From Paraglaciecola mesophila (lineage in GTDB: Bacteria > Pseudomonadota > Gammaproteobacteria > Enterobacterales > Alteromonadaceae), in contig NZ_CP047656.1 in the NCBI RefSeq assembly GCF_009906955.1, positions 1,815,501 to 1,879,500 on the forward strand: a stretch of DNA of 64,000 nt, read 5' to 3'. The stretch's first letter is position 1. Each line of letters starts with the position of its first letter. Under the pieces are notes generated by a model. The model saw only the letters and a list, made by a program, of their open reading frames with translations. It searched no databases and had not been told where the DNA came from. A program made the translations under genes and the position numbers. Shown here in pieces: positions 26,867 to 36,215 of this stretch.

Positions 26867-27190
26867 ATAAAATTAAAGATTCAGTTTCAACAAAAACGTA
26901 TTTTTAGTAAATAACCTGAGTTCTGGTTAAGAAGTGTCACCCAGTAAAGTTTAAGGCTATAATTCAACGGCTTACGAATTTATACCCAAGTTGTTTTACT
27001 CTACAGCTTACTCGGTGACGAAATTTTTCGTGCATAGCAAGGCGGATTGGCGTACGTAATAACGTGTTATTGCTAGACAATCCAATGCAGTTAGGCACAA
27101 AAAGAGCGTTATCGAGAGGCTCGGCTTATCCAGTATTCAGGTTAAATAGTTTAATCATGCAATGTTAATCGACCTAAAGAGGATGTAAAC
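26867..27190. other. Intergenic stretch with an imperfect palindrome
   Basis: 324 bp without a gene between the fusion oxidoreductase and the NTF2-like gene. It holds the long imperfect inverted repeat annotated separately, and AGAGGATG just before 27191. No other structure seen. Confidence 0.6.
27031..27097. repeat. Imperfect intergenic palindrome, REP/MITE-like
   Basis: Two halves pair around AATAAC-GT-GTTATT (27058-27071). The flanks contain GGATTG on the left and CAATCC on the right, with the outer ends TGCATAGC / GTTAGGCA also partly complementary. The element could form a hairpin of about 65 nt. Its make-up suggests a member of a dispersed intergenic repeat family, but no second copy is visible in this window. 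Confidence 0.55.
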
Positions 27191-27658
27191 ATGAATACAC
27201 GCCCCCCACTTCCCCCCTTTACTAGGGAAAGCGCCATGGAAAAAGTTCGCCTAGCCGAAGATGGTTGGAACAGCCGCAATCCAGAAAAGGTCTCTCTCGC
27301 CTATACAGAGGACACCAAGTGGCGAAACCGCAGCACATTCGTTAATAACCGTGCAGAAGCAGCCGCGTTTTTAAAAGCCAAATGGGATAAAGAACTGGAG
27401 TATCGCCTAATAAAAGAGTTGTGGGCTTTCACTGAAAACCGTATTGCCGTTCGCTACGCTTATGAATGGCACGACGACAGCGGTAACTGGTTTCGTTCGT
27501 ACGGCAACGAAAATTGGGAATTTGACGAAAACGGCCTAATGCAAAATCGCTTTGCCTGCATCAACGACTTACCCATCAAAGAATCAGAGCGAAAATTCCG
27601 TTGGCCACAAGGCCGCCGCCCTGATGATCATCCTGGTTTGTCTGAGCTAGGGTTGTAA
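27191..27658 (+). CDS. NTF2-like protein (DUF1348 type)
   Basis: 155-residue protein of the SnoaL/NTF2-like fold, resembling the DUF1348 group. Characteristic pieces are [55 protein letters not shown] and [18 protein letters not shown]. It ends with a Pro/Arg-rich tail [15 protein letters not shown]. Good ribosome binding site (AGAGGATGTAAAC). Catalytic role unproven. The last bases of the gene belong to a 78-bp segment repeated at 45.9 kb. Confidence 0.8.
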   Translation: MNTRPPLPPFTRESAMEKVRLAEDGWNSRNPEKVSLAYTEDTKWRNRSTFVNNRAEAAAFLKAKWDKELEYRLIKELWAFTENRIAVRYAYEWHDDSGNWFRSYGNENWEFDENGLMQNRFACINDLPIKESERKFRWPQGRRPDDHPGLSELGL

Positions 27659-27722
27659 GCACATCGGATACAAACAATAAAGCTCCCCCCTCTCTAGGCG
27701 TTCCCTAAGAACGCCTTTATCT
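27645..27722. repeat. Dispersed 78-bp structured repeat, copy 1
   Basis: Base-by-base comparison with 45934-46011 gives 67 of 78 positions identical with no gap. It begins inside the last codons of the NTF2-like gene and includes its stop and terminator. The arms ATAAAG/CTTTAT and CTAGG/CCTA can form a nested hairpin. Confidence 0.8.
27697..27715 (+). terminator. Rho-independent terminator of the NTF2-like gene
   Basis: GGCGTTC / GAACGCC with a five-base loop, followed by TTTATCTCTTTTT. Lies within the dispersed repeat copy 1 and between convergent genes. Confidence 0.6.
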
Positions 27723-27798
27723 CTTTTTCCAAAATCGATCACGCAAACGCCGCGGTAACGCATATATGTTAGCAATTGTAAGGCCTGAAGCACGGTCC

Positions 27799-29289
27799 TC
27801 AGTTCAAATGCACTGGTGAAATATAGAGAGACTGTACATTTGAAGGCTGTGACTCCCCAGACTCATTGATGCCGATAACACGATACAAATAAGTTTGGCC
27901 AACGTTGAGCTCGTCAGTATCGGTAAACAAATTATCGTGGCGAGAGTCATATTGGTTTTTCCCGTCACTTACCTCTTTAGCAATAACGTACCATTTTATG
28001 TCACTGGCAAGTTTCCGCTCAATTCTATACGCTCGAGCCACCGGAGAGCCCAACCAATTAACATGTCGAGCTTGAGAAATTTCGCGCAATGTTGGTGGCT
28101 CAGGTGACGGTAATACGCGAGATTTAACTTCTCCATTCATATTTGCTTGAGCTTGCCTTATAGTATCGATAACAGCAATTTCATCATTTTCTTTACCTGC
28201 TTCGAAGCCAGGCAAATGATAACTGTAGTACTCACTGTCGCCTTCTTTATGCCAATAAAAACCGCCGTTATGTCGCCGACCACGAAAGCCCCATATTAGC
28301 GCTCCAGATGCTTGCGCCCCGTTTACGTCACTTTTCACAGCGGCTTGCATAATTTCCTGAATTTGCTTAGTAGGTAGTAACCCAAACTCGCCAATAATGT
28401 AAACTTTCTTACCTTTTATTGAAACTAAGTCATCAATGATTGTTTGCGGTTTGTTGTTATGATTAACAGAGTAAAAATGATTGCTAATAATATCGATATT
28501 GGGGTCATTGACAGACGAACTTAGCACGCTTAAATAATTACCATCAACTACTAATTGTTTAGGTGCAAAACGCCGTATCAACGCTGCTGTTTCGGTAACA
28601 AAAGCAGATGTGCTGTCTTTTAATTCATTGCCAGTTTCCCATGCCATAATTGCTTTTTCTGCAGAGTATTTTCTGCCGGTGATCGTGTTGGTCCGGGTAA
28701 CAACCTGTTGAATAATCGATTGATACGCCCGATAGGTTTTGCTTTTTGTATTATAAAAGTCATCTGCGCTTTCATCGTAAAAAGCAGCTAATTCAGCACG
28801 TCCCCCCCACCAGCTCCAGTGATCAATAAAAGGAATAATTAAACGTAAACCTTCTTCATCAGCGGTTGCCAACAAATTATCGAGTACCTGCATAGCCTTT
28901 TCATTCAACCTGGGCATTTCGTCCGCTTTGACTGGAGGCAAAATATGCACTTCGCGCTCACATGCCGCATCATCAGGCTGAGCTACCGATAGCACATATA
29001 TTCGCGTAGCTTTATGACCGGTACGAACCAATGAGCGTACCCAGTTTTGCTGTTCTTCCTTCGTAGGCCATTTAAAATATTGTCCCCATCCACGCCGATC
29101 CTCTTTACATACACCGCGTTCATCATCTTCAATACGGTGTAGCTCTGGGGCATGTAAACCAGCAAAACGAAACGGCCTATCACCGTCTAGTAAACGGCTG
29201 CCATCTCGAGTGATAAAATGCTCGAAGTGGCAGTAGGCATGGCTGCTAACGAAATAAAAGCAAGCCATGAAAAACGCTTTTTTTAACAT
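27799..29289 (-). CDS. GH5-like endo-beta-mannanase with C-terminal Fn3 domain
   Basis: 496 residues with a signal peptide (about 1-20), so exported. The (beta/alpha)8 glycosidase domain of clan A carries the acid/base Glu222 in AWETGNEL and the likely nucleophile Glu301 in VYIIGEFG; FRFAGLHAPEL and FIDHWSWWGGR are substrate-site blocks. Residues about 400-496 look like a fibronectin type III domain (PEPPTLREI, YLYRVIGINESGESQPSN). Specificity for beta-mannan is inferred from the operon: mannobiose epimerase, GH130 and symporter genes lie directly upstream. Last gene of the operon. Confidence 0.78.
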   Translation of the reverse strand: MLKKAFFMACFYFVSSHAYCHFEHFITRDGSRLLDGDRPFRFAGLHAPELHRIEDDERGVCKEDRRGWGQYFKWPTKEEQQNWVRSLVRTGHKATRIYVLSVAQPDDAACEREVHILPPVKADEMPRLNEKAMQVLDNLLATADEEGLRLIIPFIDHWSWWGGRAELAAFYDESADDFYNTKSKTYRAYQSIIQQVVTRTNTITGRKYSAEKAIMAWETGNELKDSTSAFVTETAALIRRFAPKQLVVDGNYLSVLSSSVNDPNIDIISNHFYSVNHNNKPQTIIDDLVSIKGKKVYIIGEFGLLPTKQIQEIMQAAVKSDVNGAQASGALIWGFRGRRHNGGFYWHKEGDSEYYSYHLPGFEAGKENDEIAVIDTIRQAQANMNGEVKSRVLPSPEPPTLREISQARHVNWLGSPVARAYRIERKLASDIKWYVIAKEVSDGKNQYDSRHDNLFTDTDELNVGQTYLYRVIGINESGESQPSNVQSLYISPVHLN

Positions 29290-29322
29290 GTTATGTCACT
29301 CAAATTTGCTGTTGTATAGTCA

Positions 29323-30540
29323 CTATTTTTCTAGCAGGTGCTGCAATTCCATCATTGCACGTCCATTGTGATATGGCGCTTTCCAAAAACCCGCTTTATA
29401 GATACGGCTTTGACTATCTTGATGATGGCTGGCTAGCCAATGCCATTCTCCATGGGTCGCGTCGATATGATAGCGCTGAATAAAGGACCAAATTGGTTGG
29501 CAAACCTCTTTAAACCCTTGGTTGCCAGTTAATGTAAAAGCATTCATAAAGCCAACGAGCGCTTCAGCCTGAACCCACCAATAACTCGTCTCTTTGCGTT
29601 GTCGCTCGTCAAAAATGAATTCGTCGCACAGCTGGCCTTCCTCTCCTATGGCCTCATCTAAGCACGCCTGTGCTAAACCAATCACCACAGGTTTTAACTG
29701 ACTCATGACTCGTTTGTCCGCCAGAATTTTCGCTGACTCCCATAACAGCCAACTAGCTTCGATATCGTGCCCGTAAGAATAGGTTTGTGACTTATCCCGC
29801 CACTGCATATCGAAAAATAATTTAAGGTGAGTCGTTTTATGACAAACAATGTGATACTGAAACACCTCAATTACATGACGAAGTGCGTCTTCTGTTTGCG
29901 CGCTTTTGTGTACTTGATACAAAGCACTATAAGCTTCTAGTACATGTAAATGAGTATTCATTGATTTGGGGACGTTGAGATCTTTCTCGCTCAAGCGGTA
30001 ATCACTGATGCTATTCCAATCCTGACTGAATGCCTCGATATAGCCTCCACACGTGGCGTCACGAGCATATTTCTCGACCAATTGAAAATAAACGAGTGCT
30101 TTCTCAAGTGCCGCTTTCTCTCCAGTTAAACGAAAATAACTGCACAACGCATATATACAAAAACACTGTGCGTAAGTTTGCTTTTTTGTTTCTACAACTG
30201 AACCATCAAACGCTAATTCCCAATATGCCCCTCCATTTTCAGTATCGTCAAAATGTTCAATCAGATAATTAAACGCTCGGGTAGCGAGTGAGTAATATGT
30301 AGGACTATTCTGTCGCAGGGCAATTTCACTGAAAAACCATAATATTCGACTATTTAAAATAATTCCCTTATTTGCTGTGGGCAACGCCTTGCCGACAAAG
30401 TCAATCTCGCCAAAGAAACCACCGTTTTCATAATCAACACTGTGTTCTACCCACCACTTAGCGATTTGGCTCAATTCACAATCGACCCCTTGGAGGTTGA
30501 AATGCATAGCAACATCTTCATCAGTTGCTGCAAGGCTCAT
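29323..30540 (-). CDS. Mannobiose/cellobiose 2-epimerase (AGE superfamily)
   Basis: 405-residue (alpha/alpha)6-barrel enzyme that interconverts the reducing-end mannose and glucose of a disaccharide. The segments MNTHLHVLEAYSALY, SYGHDIEASWLLWESA and the Trp/Glu-rich ETSYWWVQAEALVGF contain the conserved His, Glu and Trp residues of cellobiose 2-epimerases. No signal peptide, so cytoplasmic. Start overlaps the GH130 stop (ATGA, 4 bp). In the pathway it turns mannobiose into mannosyl-glucose, the substrate of the GH130 enzyme. Confidence 0.9.
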   Translation of the reverse strand: MSLAATDEDVAMHFNLQGVDCELSQIAKWWVEHSVDYENGGFFGEIDFVGKALPTANKGIILNSRILWFFSEIALRQNSPTYYSLATRAFNYLIEHFDDTENGGAYWELAFDGSVVETKKQTYAQCFCIYALCSYFRLTGEKAALEKALVYFQLVEKYARDATCGGYIEAFSQDWNSISDYRLSEKDLNVPKSMNTHLHVLEAYSALYQVHKSAQTEDALRHVIEVFQYHIVCHKTTHLKLFFDMQWRDKSQTYSYGHDIEASWLLWESAKILADKRVMSQLKPVVIGLAQACLDEAIGEEGQLCDEFIFDERQRKETSYWWVQAEALVGFMNAFTLTGNQGFKEVCQPIWSFIQRYHIDATHGEWHWLASHHQDSQSRIYKAGFWKAPYHNGRAMMELQHLLEK

Positions 30541-31715
30541 AGTCCCCCCTCATTGGCAGCCGCCAAATCATAAATAGCTTGAACACTGCTGTGTGTAGTG
30601 AGCCCATCTTGCGGCGTGTTTAAACAATAATCTACTAGCTGAGCAACGGTCGAGGTGGCAACATGTAGACGTGTATCGCTTGAACCATAATAGATAAAAA
30701 CTTGCTCACTCTTGTTAACAATCCAGCCGTTACTGAATACCACATTCGACACATCGCCAACACGCTCATCGCTTTCAGGAGCTAGTAAATAGCCGGCTGG
30801 CTTGTGAGTTATCACCCAAGGTTGCTGTAAATCGGTGATAAACATATACAACACATATCTTAAACCAGCGGCCGTATTGCGCACGCCATGGGCAAGATGC
30901 AGCCAACCACTTTCAGTTTTTATTGGTGCAGGCCCCTGTCCGTTTTTGACCTCAGAGATCGTATGATAAACCTTATGATCAATTATAGTTTCTTGCTCAA
31001 CCTTGGCGGATTCCATTGAATCACACAGCCCCCATCCGATACCTCCTCCACCACCGACGCTGATAAAGCCATCTTGTGGTCGCGTGTACAACGCGTATTT
31101 CCCTTCAACGAACTCTGGATGTAGCACGACGTTCCGTTGCTGACCGCTGTAAGTCACCAAGTCCGGTAAACGCTGCCAATCAACCAAGTCTTTCGTGCGG
31201 GCTATACCACATTGAGCCACCGCAGCAGATGCATCGTCAGGCTGAGTATCATCTTTGCGTTCAGTACAAAATAATCCATATATATAACCGTCCTCATGGC
31301 GAGTCAGGCGCATATCGTAAATATTAGTATCGGGTTCTTCGCCGTCAGGCATATTGATCGGACGAGGCCAAAAGGTAAAACCATCAACACCGTTATCACT
31401 TTGTGCCACCGCGAAAAAGGATTTACGGTCGTTGCCTTCTACCCGAGCAACGACAGTGTATTTACCGTTAAAGTAAATCGATCCGGCGTTCAGCGTGGCA
31501 TTAATTCCAATACGCTCCATAAAATAAGGATTGCGCGATTCATCAAAATCGTAGCGCCAAGTAAGTGGGGTATGAGCGGCTGTCAATATTGGGTTCTGCC
31601 AACGCTGAAATATTCCATTACTAAGCTGAGTAGGCTGATTCACTGCACTAAGCAGCGTTTCGTGATGGGCTTTAATATCCTTGACTCGGGCATGAAATAA
31701 GGTTTTGTCATTCAT
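30537..31715 (-). CDS. GH130 4-O-beta-D-mannosyl-D-glucose phosphorylase
   Basis: 392 residues; phosphorolyses mannosyl-glucose to mannose-1-phosphate and glucose in the cytoplasm. It follows the Bacteroides mannosylglucose phosphorylase (GH130 subfamily 1) closely in LTAAHTPLTWRYD, MERIGINATLNAG, YDMRLTRHEDGYIYG, RNVVLHPEFVEGKYALYTRP and HLAHGVRNTAAGLRYVLYM. The likely general acid Asp lies in the TNIYDMR segment. Start placed at 31715 (AAGAGCAC upstream); 7 further codons are open. Overlaps the epimerase gene by 4 bp. Confidence 0.93.
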   Translation of the reverse strand: MNDKTLFHARVKDIKAHHETLLSAVNQPTQLSNGIFQRWQNPILTAAHTPLTWRYDFDESRNPYFMERIGINATLNAGSIYFNGKYTVVARVEGNDRKSFFAVAQSDNGVDGFTFWPRPINMPDGEEPDTNIYDMRLTRHEDGYIYGLFCTERKDDTQPDDASAAVAQCGIARTKDLVDWQRLPDLVTYSGQQRNVVLHPEFVEGKYALYTRPQDGFISVGGGGGIGWGLCDSMESAKVEQETIIDHKVYHTISEVKNGQGPAPIKTESGWLHLAHGVRNTAAGLRYVLYMFITDLQQPWVITHKPAGYLLAPESDERVGDVSNVVFSNGWIVNKSEQVFIYYGSSDTRLHVATSTVAQLVDYCLNTPQDGLTTHSSVQAIYDLAAANEGGL

Positions 31716-31741
31716 AAAAAGTGCTCTTGTTCGCATAAGTA

Positions 31742-33607
31742 TTATTTCCCTTGCTGAGCAGGGGAAAACATAGAAGGTTGAGATGAAATTTTCTGCTCAT
31801 GAGGTTCATCACTTAAGGTGTCCCACCACATGTATTTGAGCAGGATGCTAGAAATGATCGCCACAGCTGTGGCGATAGTTAACCCGCCCCAGTGCTGAAT
31901 AACCAAGAAAATAGGCGCTGCAGTTAAACTGGTATGCCAAACAATCCCGATAAGCACATTCAGCGCATCTCGCTTGAATTCCTGATTCGGGCAGATGCTA
32001 GGATCGTCTTTTTGTACAGCAGCAATTATTGGGCCCCATAATCCCCATGGGCGAGTTTTTAAATAGAAGTTTTTCACGACTTCAATATCATCTGGTACGC
32101 TTATAAAACTGACAACAATGCAGGTCACCAAACAAGCCGCAAACATAAAGGGGAAGCTGTATAAAGGTGAAACGTCGGTGAACATCATAGGTATCGCCGC
32201 CAAAATGCCGGCGGACATACCAGCAAAATAAGCCATACCATTAAAGCGCCACCAATACCATTTCAATAAGTTAGACGCGGTATAGCCACCATATAAAGCG
32301 GATACCAACCACATTACGATAGCGTTTAGCGAGGGTATAAATAGTCCAATAGCTGTACCCAACACAATGAACACTACTGAGATTAAGTAACTCATACGCA
32401 CGTATGTTTTAGCCGATGCATTAGGATTGATATATTGACGATAAATATCGTTAACTACATATGCAGGAGCTGCATTAGTGGTCGCCGCAAATGTTGACAT
32501 AAAAGTAGCGAGCAACCCGGCGATGATAAGGCCTAATAAGCCGCTTGGAATAAAGTTCGCTAAGGTAAAAGGCAAAATCTGTTCAAAGTCAACATCCGGC
32601 CCCATAGCGTTTAACTGGGGCATGAAGTACACCAGAGCCAAAACCGCTAAGCCTGTGATCATCATATAACGGGGTACCAACAACACTAAACTCACAAAAC
32701 CACTCATTTTGGCCGCTTCGCTTGGCGTTCTGGCAGACAATACACGCTGCATATCAAAGTTAGGTGCAGGACCCGCCATGCTTTGCAATATTCCTTTGAA
32801 CAGGACCAACATAATGAACACTGAGAATAGCGACCAACCATCGCTGATGATGCGCTCGTTGGCTTGAGCTAAAAGTGAGCTCCAATCAAGATCCAGCTTC
32901 CAACCAAAAGCCATGCTGTCCCATCCATCAGGCGTGGCACGGGCCAACAGCTCTGGAGAGACTTTCATCATCGCCACAATTCCGATAGCAATGCAGGCAA
33001 TTGTCATGATCACAAACTGCAATACTTCGGTAAAGACCACGCTGACCATACCTCCTTTAACCACGTAAAGAGAGGTTAAAACGGTCATAATTAAGCCGTA
33101 ATAAATTTCATTGGTACGAGGGTCAACAGATAATTCCCAAGGTAGAAACGCAGCAGCGAACTTGCCAATCCCAATAAAACCATAGGCAAGAAATCCCAAT
33201 ACGCTTAGCAGGGCAAATAGCACCACAACAAAATGACTCAACGTCGCACCTTTGCCTTCACCAAAGCGAAATCTGATCCACTCAGCCCCTGTCATCACCC
33301 CAGATCGACGTAGCCAAATCGACAAAAATACCATCAAAAATATTTGGTTAAAACTTGGCCATAGCCAAGGGATATAGACGCTTTTAAGCCCATATATGAA
33401 GAGTAAATAAACCATCCACATGGTACCGCTGATATCAAACATGCCAGACGCGTTCGATAAACCCAGCAATTGCCATTTCAGTTTATTTCCTCCTAAGAAG
33501 TAACTTTGTACGTTTTTGCTTGCAGCTTTAGAGATATATAACCCTAGCGCCACAATGGCGAGCAAATAAGCAGCAATAATCGAAATATCTAGCGCAGATA
33601 GAATCAT
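31742..33607 (-). CDS. SSS-family sugar symporter of the mannan locus
   Basis: 621-residue inner-membrane sodium/solute symporter with about 14 hydrophobic segments. Recognisable parts are SYFLGGNKLKWQLLGLSNAS, GAEWIRFRFGEG and LLATFMSTFAATTNAAPAY. First gene of the operon symporter-GH130-epimerase-GH5 and therefore the probable importer of mannobiose or short manno-oligosaccharides. The perfect operator palindrome lies 71 bp upstream of its start, in the region shared with the divergent LacI-type regulator. Confidence 0.9.
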   Translation of the reverse strand: MILSALDISIIAAYLLAIVALGLYISKAASKNVQSYFLGGNKLKWQLLGLSNASGMFDISGTMWMVYLLFIYGLKSVYIPWLWPSFNQIFLMVFLSIWLRRSGVMTGAEWIRFRFGEGKGATLSHFVVVLFALLSVLGFLAYGFIGIGKFAAAFLPWELSVDPRTNEIYYGLIMTVLTSLYVVKGGMVSVVFTEVLQFVIMTIACIAIGIVAMMKVSPELLARATPDGWDSMAFGWKLDLDWSSLLAQANERIISDGWSLFSVFIMLVLFKGILQSMAGPAPNFDMQRVLSARTPSEAAKMSGFVSLVLLVPRYMMITGLAVLALVYFMPQLNAMGPDVDFEQILPFTLANFIPSGLLGLIIAGLLATFMSTFAATTNAAPAYVVNDIYRQYINPNASAKTYVRMSYLISVVFIVLGTAIGLFIPSLNAIVMWLVSALYGGYTASNLLKWYWWRFNGMAYFAGMSAGILAAIPMMFTDVSPLYSFPFMFAACLVTCIVVSFISVPDDIEVVKNFYLKTRPWGLWGPIIAAVQKDDPSICPNQEFKRDALNVLIGIVWHTSLTAAPIFLVIQHWGGLTIATAVAIISSILLKYMWWDTLSDEPHEQKISSQPSMFSPAQQGK

Positions 33608-33677
33608 GAAACGGCTTTCCAGTTACTTTCATAGGAGTAACGTTTTTAAATAACAGTGATTAGATAACACAAACATA

Positions 33678-33695
33678 AAATGAACCGGTTCATTT
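33678..33695. promoter_or_regulatory. LacI-type operator AAATGAACCGGTTCATTT
   Basis: Perfect 18-bp palindrome between the divergent symporter and LacI-regulator genes. The same 18-mer occurs at 45691-45708 and close variants at three further places in the mannan locus. The central CG and the symmetric 12-bp core are typical of LacI-family operators. The location allows control of the operon and of the regulator itself. Confidence 0.85.
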
Positions 33696-33882
33696 ATCAA
33701 GTTAAATTTTGTATTTTATTAACAACTGTTAAACTGAAAATTACTTTAATATAGTGATTTTCTGGCGTTAAACGCCAGATTAAGTAAACTGAACCCATAT
33801 TAAATAAAGCACCTGATTGGCCTGCTCAATATCCAGGCCAAGGGACAATAAAATCCCAACATTCAGTTAGAAAGGCAGCATA

Positions 33883-34887
33883 GTGACAACCATCAGAGAT
33901 GTGGCAAAAGAAGCAGGCTTATCCACGGGGACAATATCTAAAGCCCTTAGCCATCCAGAGCGGGTATCTAAAAAGAACTTGGAGAAAGTCGAAGCGGCAA
34001 TTCAAAAGCTCAATTACAAACCTAATATGTTGGCGCAAAAATTTCGCAGCAAGACCGCGAACACCATAGTCGTCATGGTCCCTGACATTGCGAACTTGTT
34101 TTTCGCAAAAGTGATCAGTGGTATCGAGTCCGTGGCTCAACGCGCGGGGTATAACGTCTTGCTTGGCGATACCCGTGACTCATCGAAAAAAGAAAAAGAC
34201 TTCATTCGTATGGTGGAAACGCGCCTTGCGGATGGGGTAATTAATCTACGTCCCTACAAAGAAAATGACTCCTTGTTACCAAAGACAGGTGTGTTCGCAG
34301 TTAGTGCCAGCAGTTGCGAGGGTACGCCCTACAGTTCGGTGCGTATCGATAATGCCGGCGCGGCAAATAAAGTGGTCAGCCATCTAATTCAGCAAGGGCA
34401 TAAGCGTATTGGTGTGATTTCAGGGTTACACGAGAACCCGCACACTCGAGATCGCTTGAAAGGCTATATGCAGGCTCTAAGCTCTCATGGTATTGAATTT
34501 GATGAGTCATTAGTCATCGAAGGCGATTTTAATTATTGGTCCGGAATCAGTGCCGCCGAGCAATTCTACAATATGAAAAACTGTCCAAGCGCAGTTTTTT
34601 GCATGAATGATGAAATGGCTATTGCTGCTATGAAGGGCTTTATCGATAAAGGCTTACGGATCCCTCAAGATATTTCGATCACCGGTTTTGATGACATGGA
34701 CGTATCTAAATATGTAGTACCAACGCTGACTACCGTAGCTCAACCTGCTGAAAAAATCGGAGAAAAATCAGCTGAGATGCTACTTGATATGATCCAAGGT
34801 AAAGTTACAGAGACCAAAGAGTACGTTTTCCCCTATGAGTTTATTATTCGTGAAAGCACCACTCGCTATACAGAAAAAGCAAAATAA
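33883..34887 (+). CDS. LacI family transcriptional regulator of the mannan locus
   Basis: 334 residues with GTG start. N-terminal helix-turn-helix TTIRDVAKEAGLSTGTISKA and hinge KLNYKPNMLAQ, then a sugar-binding domain with VMVPDIANLFFAKVISGIE, SGLHENPHTRDRLKGY, CMNDEMAIAAMKGF and ITGFDDMDVSKYVVPTLTTV. The operator palindrome lies 187 bp upstream, opposite the symporter operon. It is the only LacI-type gene in the window, so I assign the TGAACCGGTTCA sites to it. Effector probably a mannan-derived sugar. Confidence 0.93.
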   Translation: MTTIRDVAKEAGLSTGTISKALSHPERVSKKNLEKVEAAIQKLNYKPNMLAQKFRSKTANTIVVMVPDIANLFFAKVISGIESVAQRAGYNVLLGDTRDSSKKEKDFIRMVETRLADGVINLRPYKENDSLLPKTGVFAVSASSCEGTPYSSVRIDNAGAANKVVSHLIQQGHKRIGVISGLHENPHTRDRLKGYMQALSSHGIEFDESLVIEGDFNYWSGISAAEQFYNMKNCPSAVFCMNDEMAIAAMKGFIDKGLRIPQDISITGFDDMDVSKYVVPTLTTVAQPAEKIGEKSAEMLLDMIQGKVTETKEYVFPYEFIIRESTTRYTEKAK

Positions 34888-34904
34888 TAAAATTTCAAAG
34901 TAAA

Positions 34905-34922
34905 AATTGAACCGGTTCATTT
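34905..34922. promoter_or_regulatory. LacI-type operator before the mannose isomerase gene
   Basis: Contains the perfect 12-bp core TGAACCGGTTCA at 34908-34919, 52 bp upstream of the isomerase start. One flanking base differs from the 18-mer at 33678. Places isomerase and sulfatase under the same regulator. Confidence 0.8.
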
Positions 34923-34971
34923 TTTGTGTGATATTTAGCTCATATATTCATCCAAAGTAACGACCACAACA

Positions 34972-36192
34972 ATGTTAACCGGTTCAAATAAATTTTGCTC
35001 TATCGACGATCAGCATGTTCTGTTGCGAGATACCATTCATCGCTTTGACAGTTGGATGGGTAATGATGTCCTACCCTATTGGGCACGAAATGGATTTATG
35101 CCGAATGGCAGTGCCATTGAAGGATTCCTAGCAAATGGTCAAGCTGACCTTAGTGCAAACAAACGTATTCGAGTACAAGCTAGACAAATGTTTTGTTGCG
35201 CCTATGCAAGTAAACAAGGATGGTTAGATGATGCTATGTTCAGGGTCAGTCAGCTTGATTCTTTTGTTCAACGCCACGCTGAAATTAATCAAAGCGGTAT
35301 GTTCTGCCATATTCTCGACCACGAGGATAAGATCATCAATGAGAATGTCGACTTGTATGACTGCGCATTCTTCCTGCTCGCTTACGCTTGGCGCTATGCA
35401 GTGTTTAGCGATTTACATGCGCTGTATAAAGCTAACCAACTGATTGACAGCATCGAGGTAAAACTAAAAGGTTCCTCAGCAGGGTGGTTAGAAGGCAGTT
35501 ATTCTTACCAGTGTCGTCGCCAAAATCCACATATGCATTTGTTTGAAGCGTTTTTAGCCTTGTACCAAGCGACTCAAGATGCAAAGTGGTTAGGATACGC
35601 TGGTGAAATTTTCGGCCTGTTCGAAAATGTATTTTATGATCACAAACACGGCGTGGTACGCGAATTTTTTAGTCATAACTGGCAGTTATCCACGACTAAG
35701 GGCGATATCATCGAGCCGGGCCACATGATGGAATGGGTTTGGTTACTTCAGGAATACCACAAATATACAAATAAGCCAGTAGCACAATATTGCCACGCGC
35801 TTTACCGCAATGCCCTGTTGCTGGGTTTAACAAAGGCAGACCCTCAAGCCCACAGCGAGAAGCACCGTGACGATAATTGTTGGAGGTCCTTGTTGCTTGA
35901 TCAAGTAGATTTGAAAACAGGGGAATCATCACAAACTAAACGTTGCTGGCCAATGACCGAATGGATAAAAGCCAGTTTAGCAATGGCGCGCACTGTCCCG
36001 ACCCCTAATCCCTATTTAGACGATGCGCGTATCGCCATTGAAAATTTACTGCACCATTTTATCAACCCACAACAGCCCTCTTTGTACGTTGATCAACTTG
36101 ATGCCAATAATCAGGTTATTAACGCCTCAGCCCCAGCAAGCACCTTGTATCACTTGTTTATGGCGCACGCTGAAGCACGGCAGTTTTTGTGA
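34972..36192 (+). CDS. D-mannose isomerase-like enzyme (AGE superfamily)
   Basis: 406-residue (alpha/alpha)6-barrel protein of the N-acylglucosamine 2-epimerase superfamily, nearest to aldose-ketose isomerases acting on free mannose (YihS/mannose isomerase type). Seen: KRIRVQARQMFCCAYA, RRQNPHMHLFEAFLALY, IIEPGHMMEWVWLLQEY, RCWPMTEWIKASLA and APASTLYHLFMAH, which hold the conserved His/Glu set. No signal peptide. Would convert mannose set free by mannan breakdown into fructose. The ribosome binding site is weak and an operator-like palindrome covers codons 2-5. Overlaps or abuts the sulfatase frame at its stop. Confidence 0.85.
   Translation: MLTGSNKFCSIDDQHVLLRDTIHRFDSWMGNDVLPYWARNGFMPNGSAIEGFLANGQADLSANKRIRVQARQMFCCAYASKQGWLDDAMFRVSQLDSFVQRHAEINQSGMFCHILDHEDKIINENVDLYDCAFFLLAYAWRYAVFSDLHALYKANQLIDSIEVKLKGSSAGWLEGSYSYQCRRQNPHMHLFEAFLALYQATQDAKWLGYAGEIFGLFENVFYDHKHGVVREFFSHNWQLSTTKGDIIEPGHMMEWVWLLQEYHKYTNKPVAQYCHALYRNALLLGLTKADPQAHSEKHRDDNCWRSLLLDQVDLKTGESSQTKRCWPMTEWIKASLAMARTVPTPNPYLDDARIAIENLLHHFINPQQPSLYVDQLDANNQVINASAPASTLYHLFMAHAEARQFL
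34975..34986. promoter_or_regulatory. Operator-like site over codons 2-5 of the isomerase gene
   Basis: TTAACCGGTTCA differs from the 12-bp core by one base (TG to TT) and starts directly after the ATG. Its centre is 67 bp from the operator centre at 34913, close to six helical turns. It may be an auxiliary site or chance. Confidence 0.5.
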
Positions 36193-36215
36193 ATCTAAAT
36201 ATAAGGAATTTGAAC

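Noticed and set aside
31296..31700. Plus-strand frame of 134 codons opposite the GH130 gene
   Set aside because: The minus-strand GH130 protein is unmistakable; the opposite frame has no features of its own.
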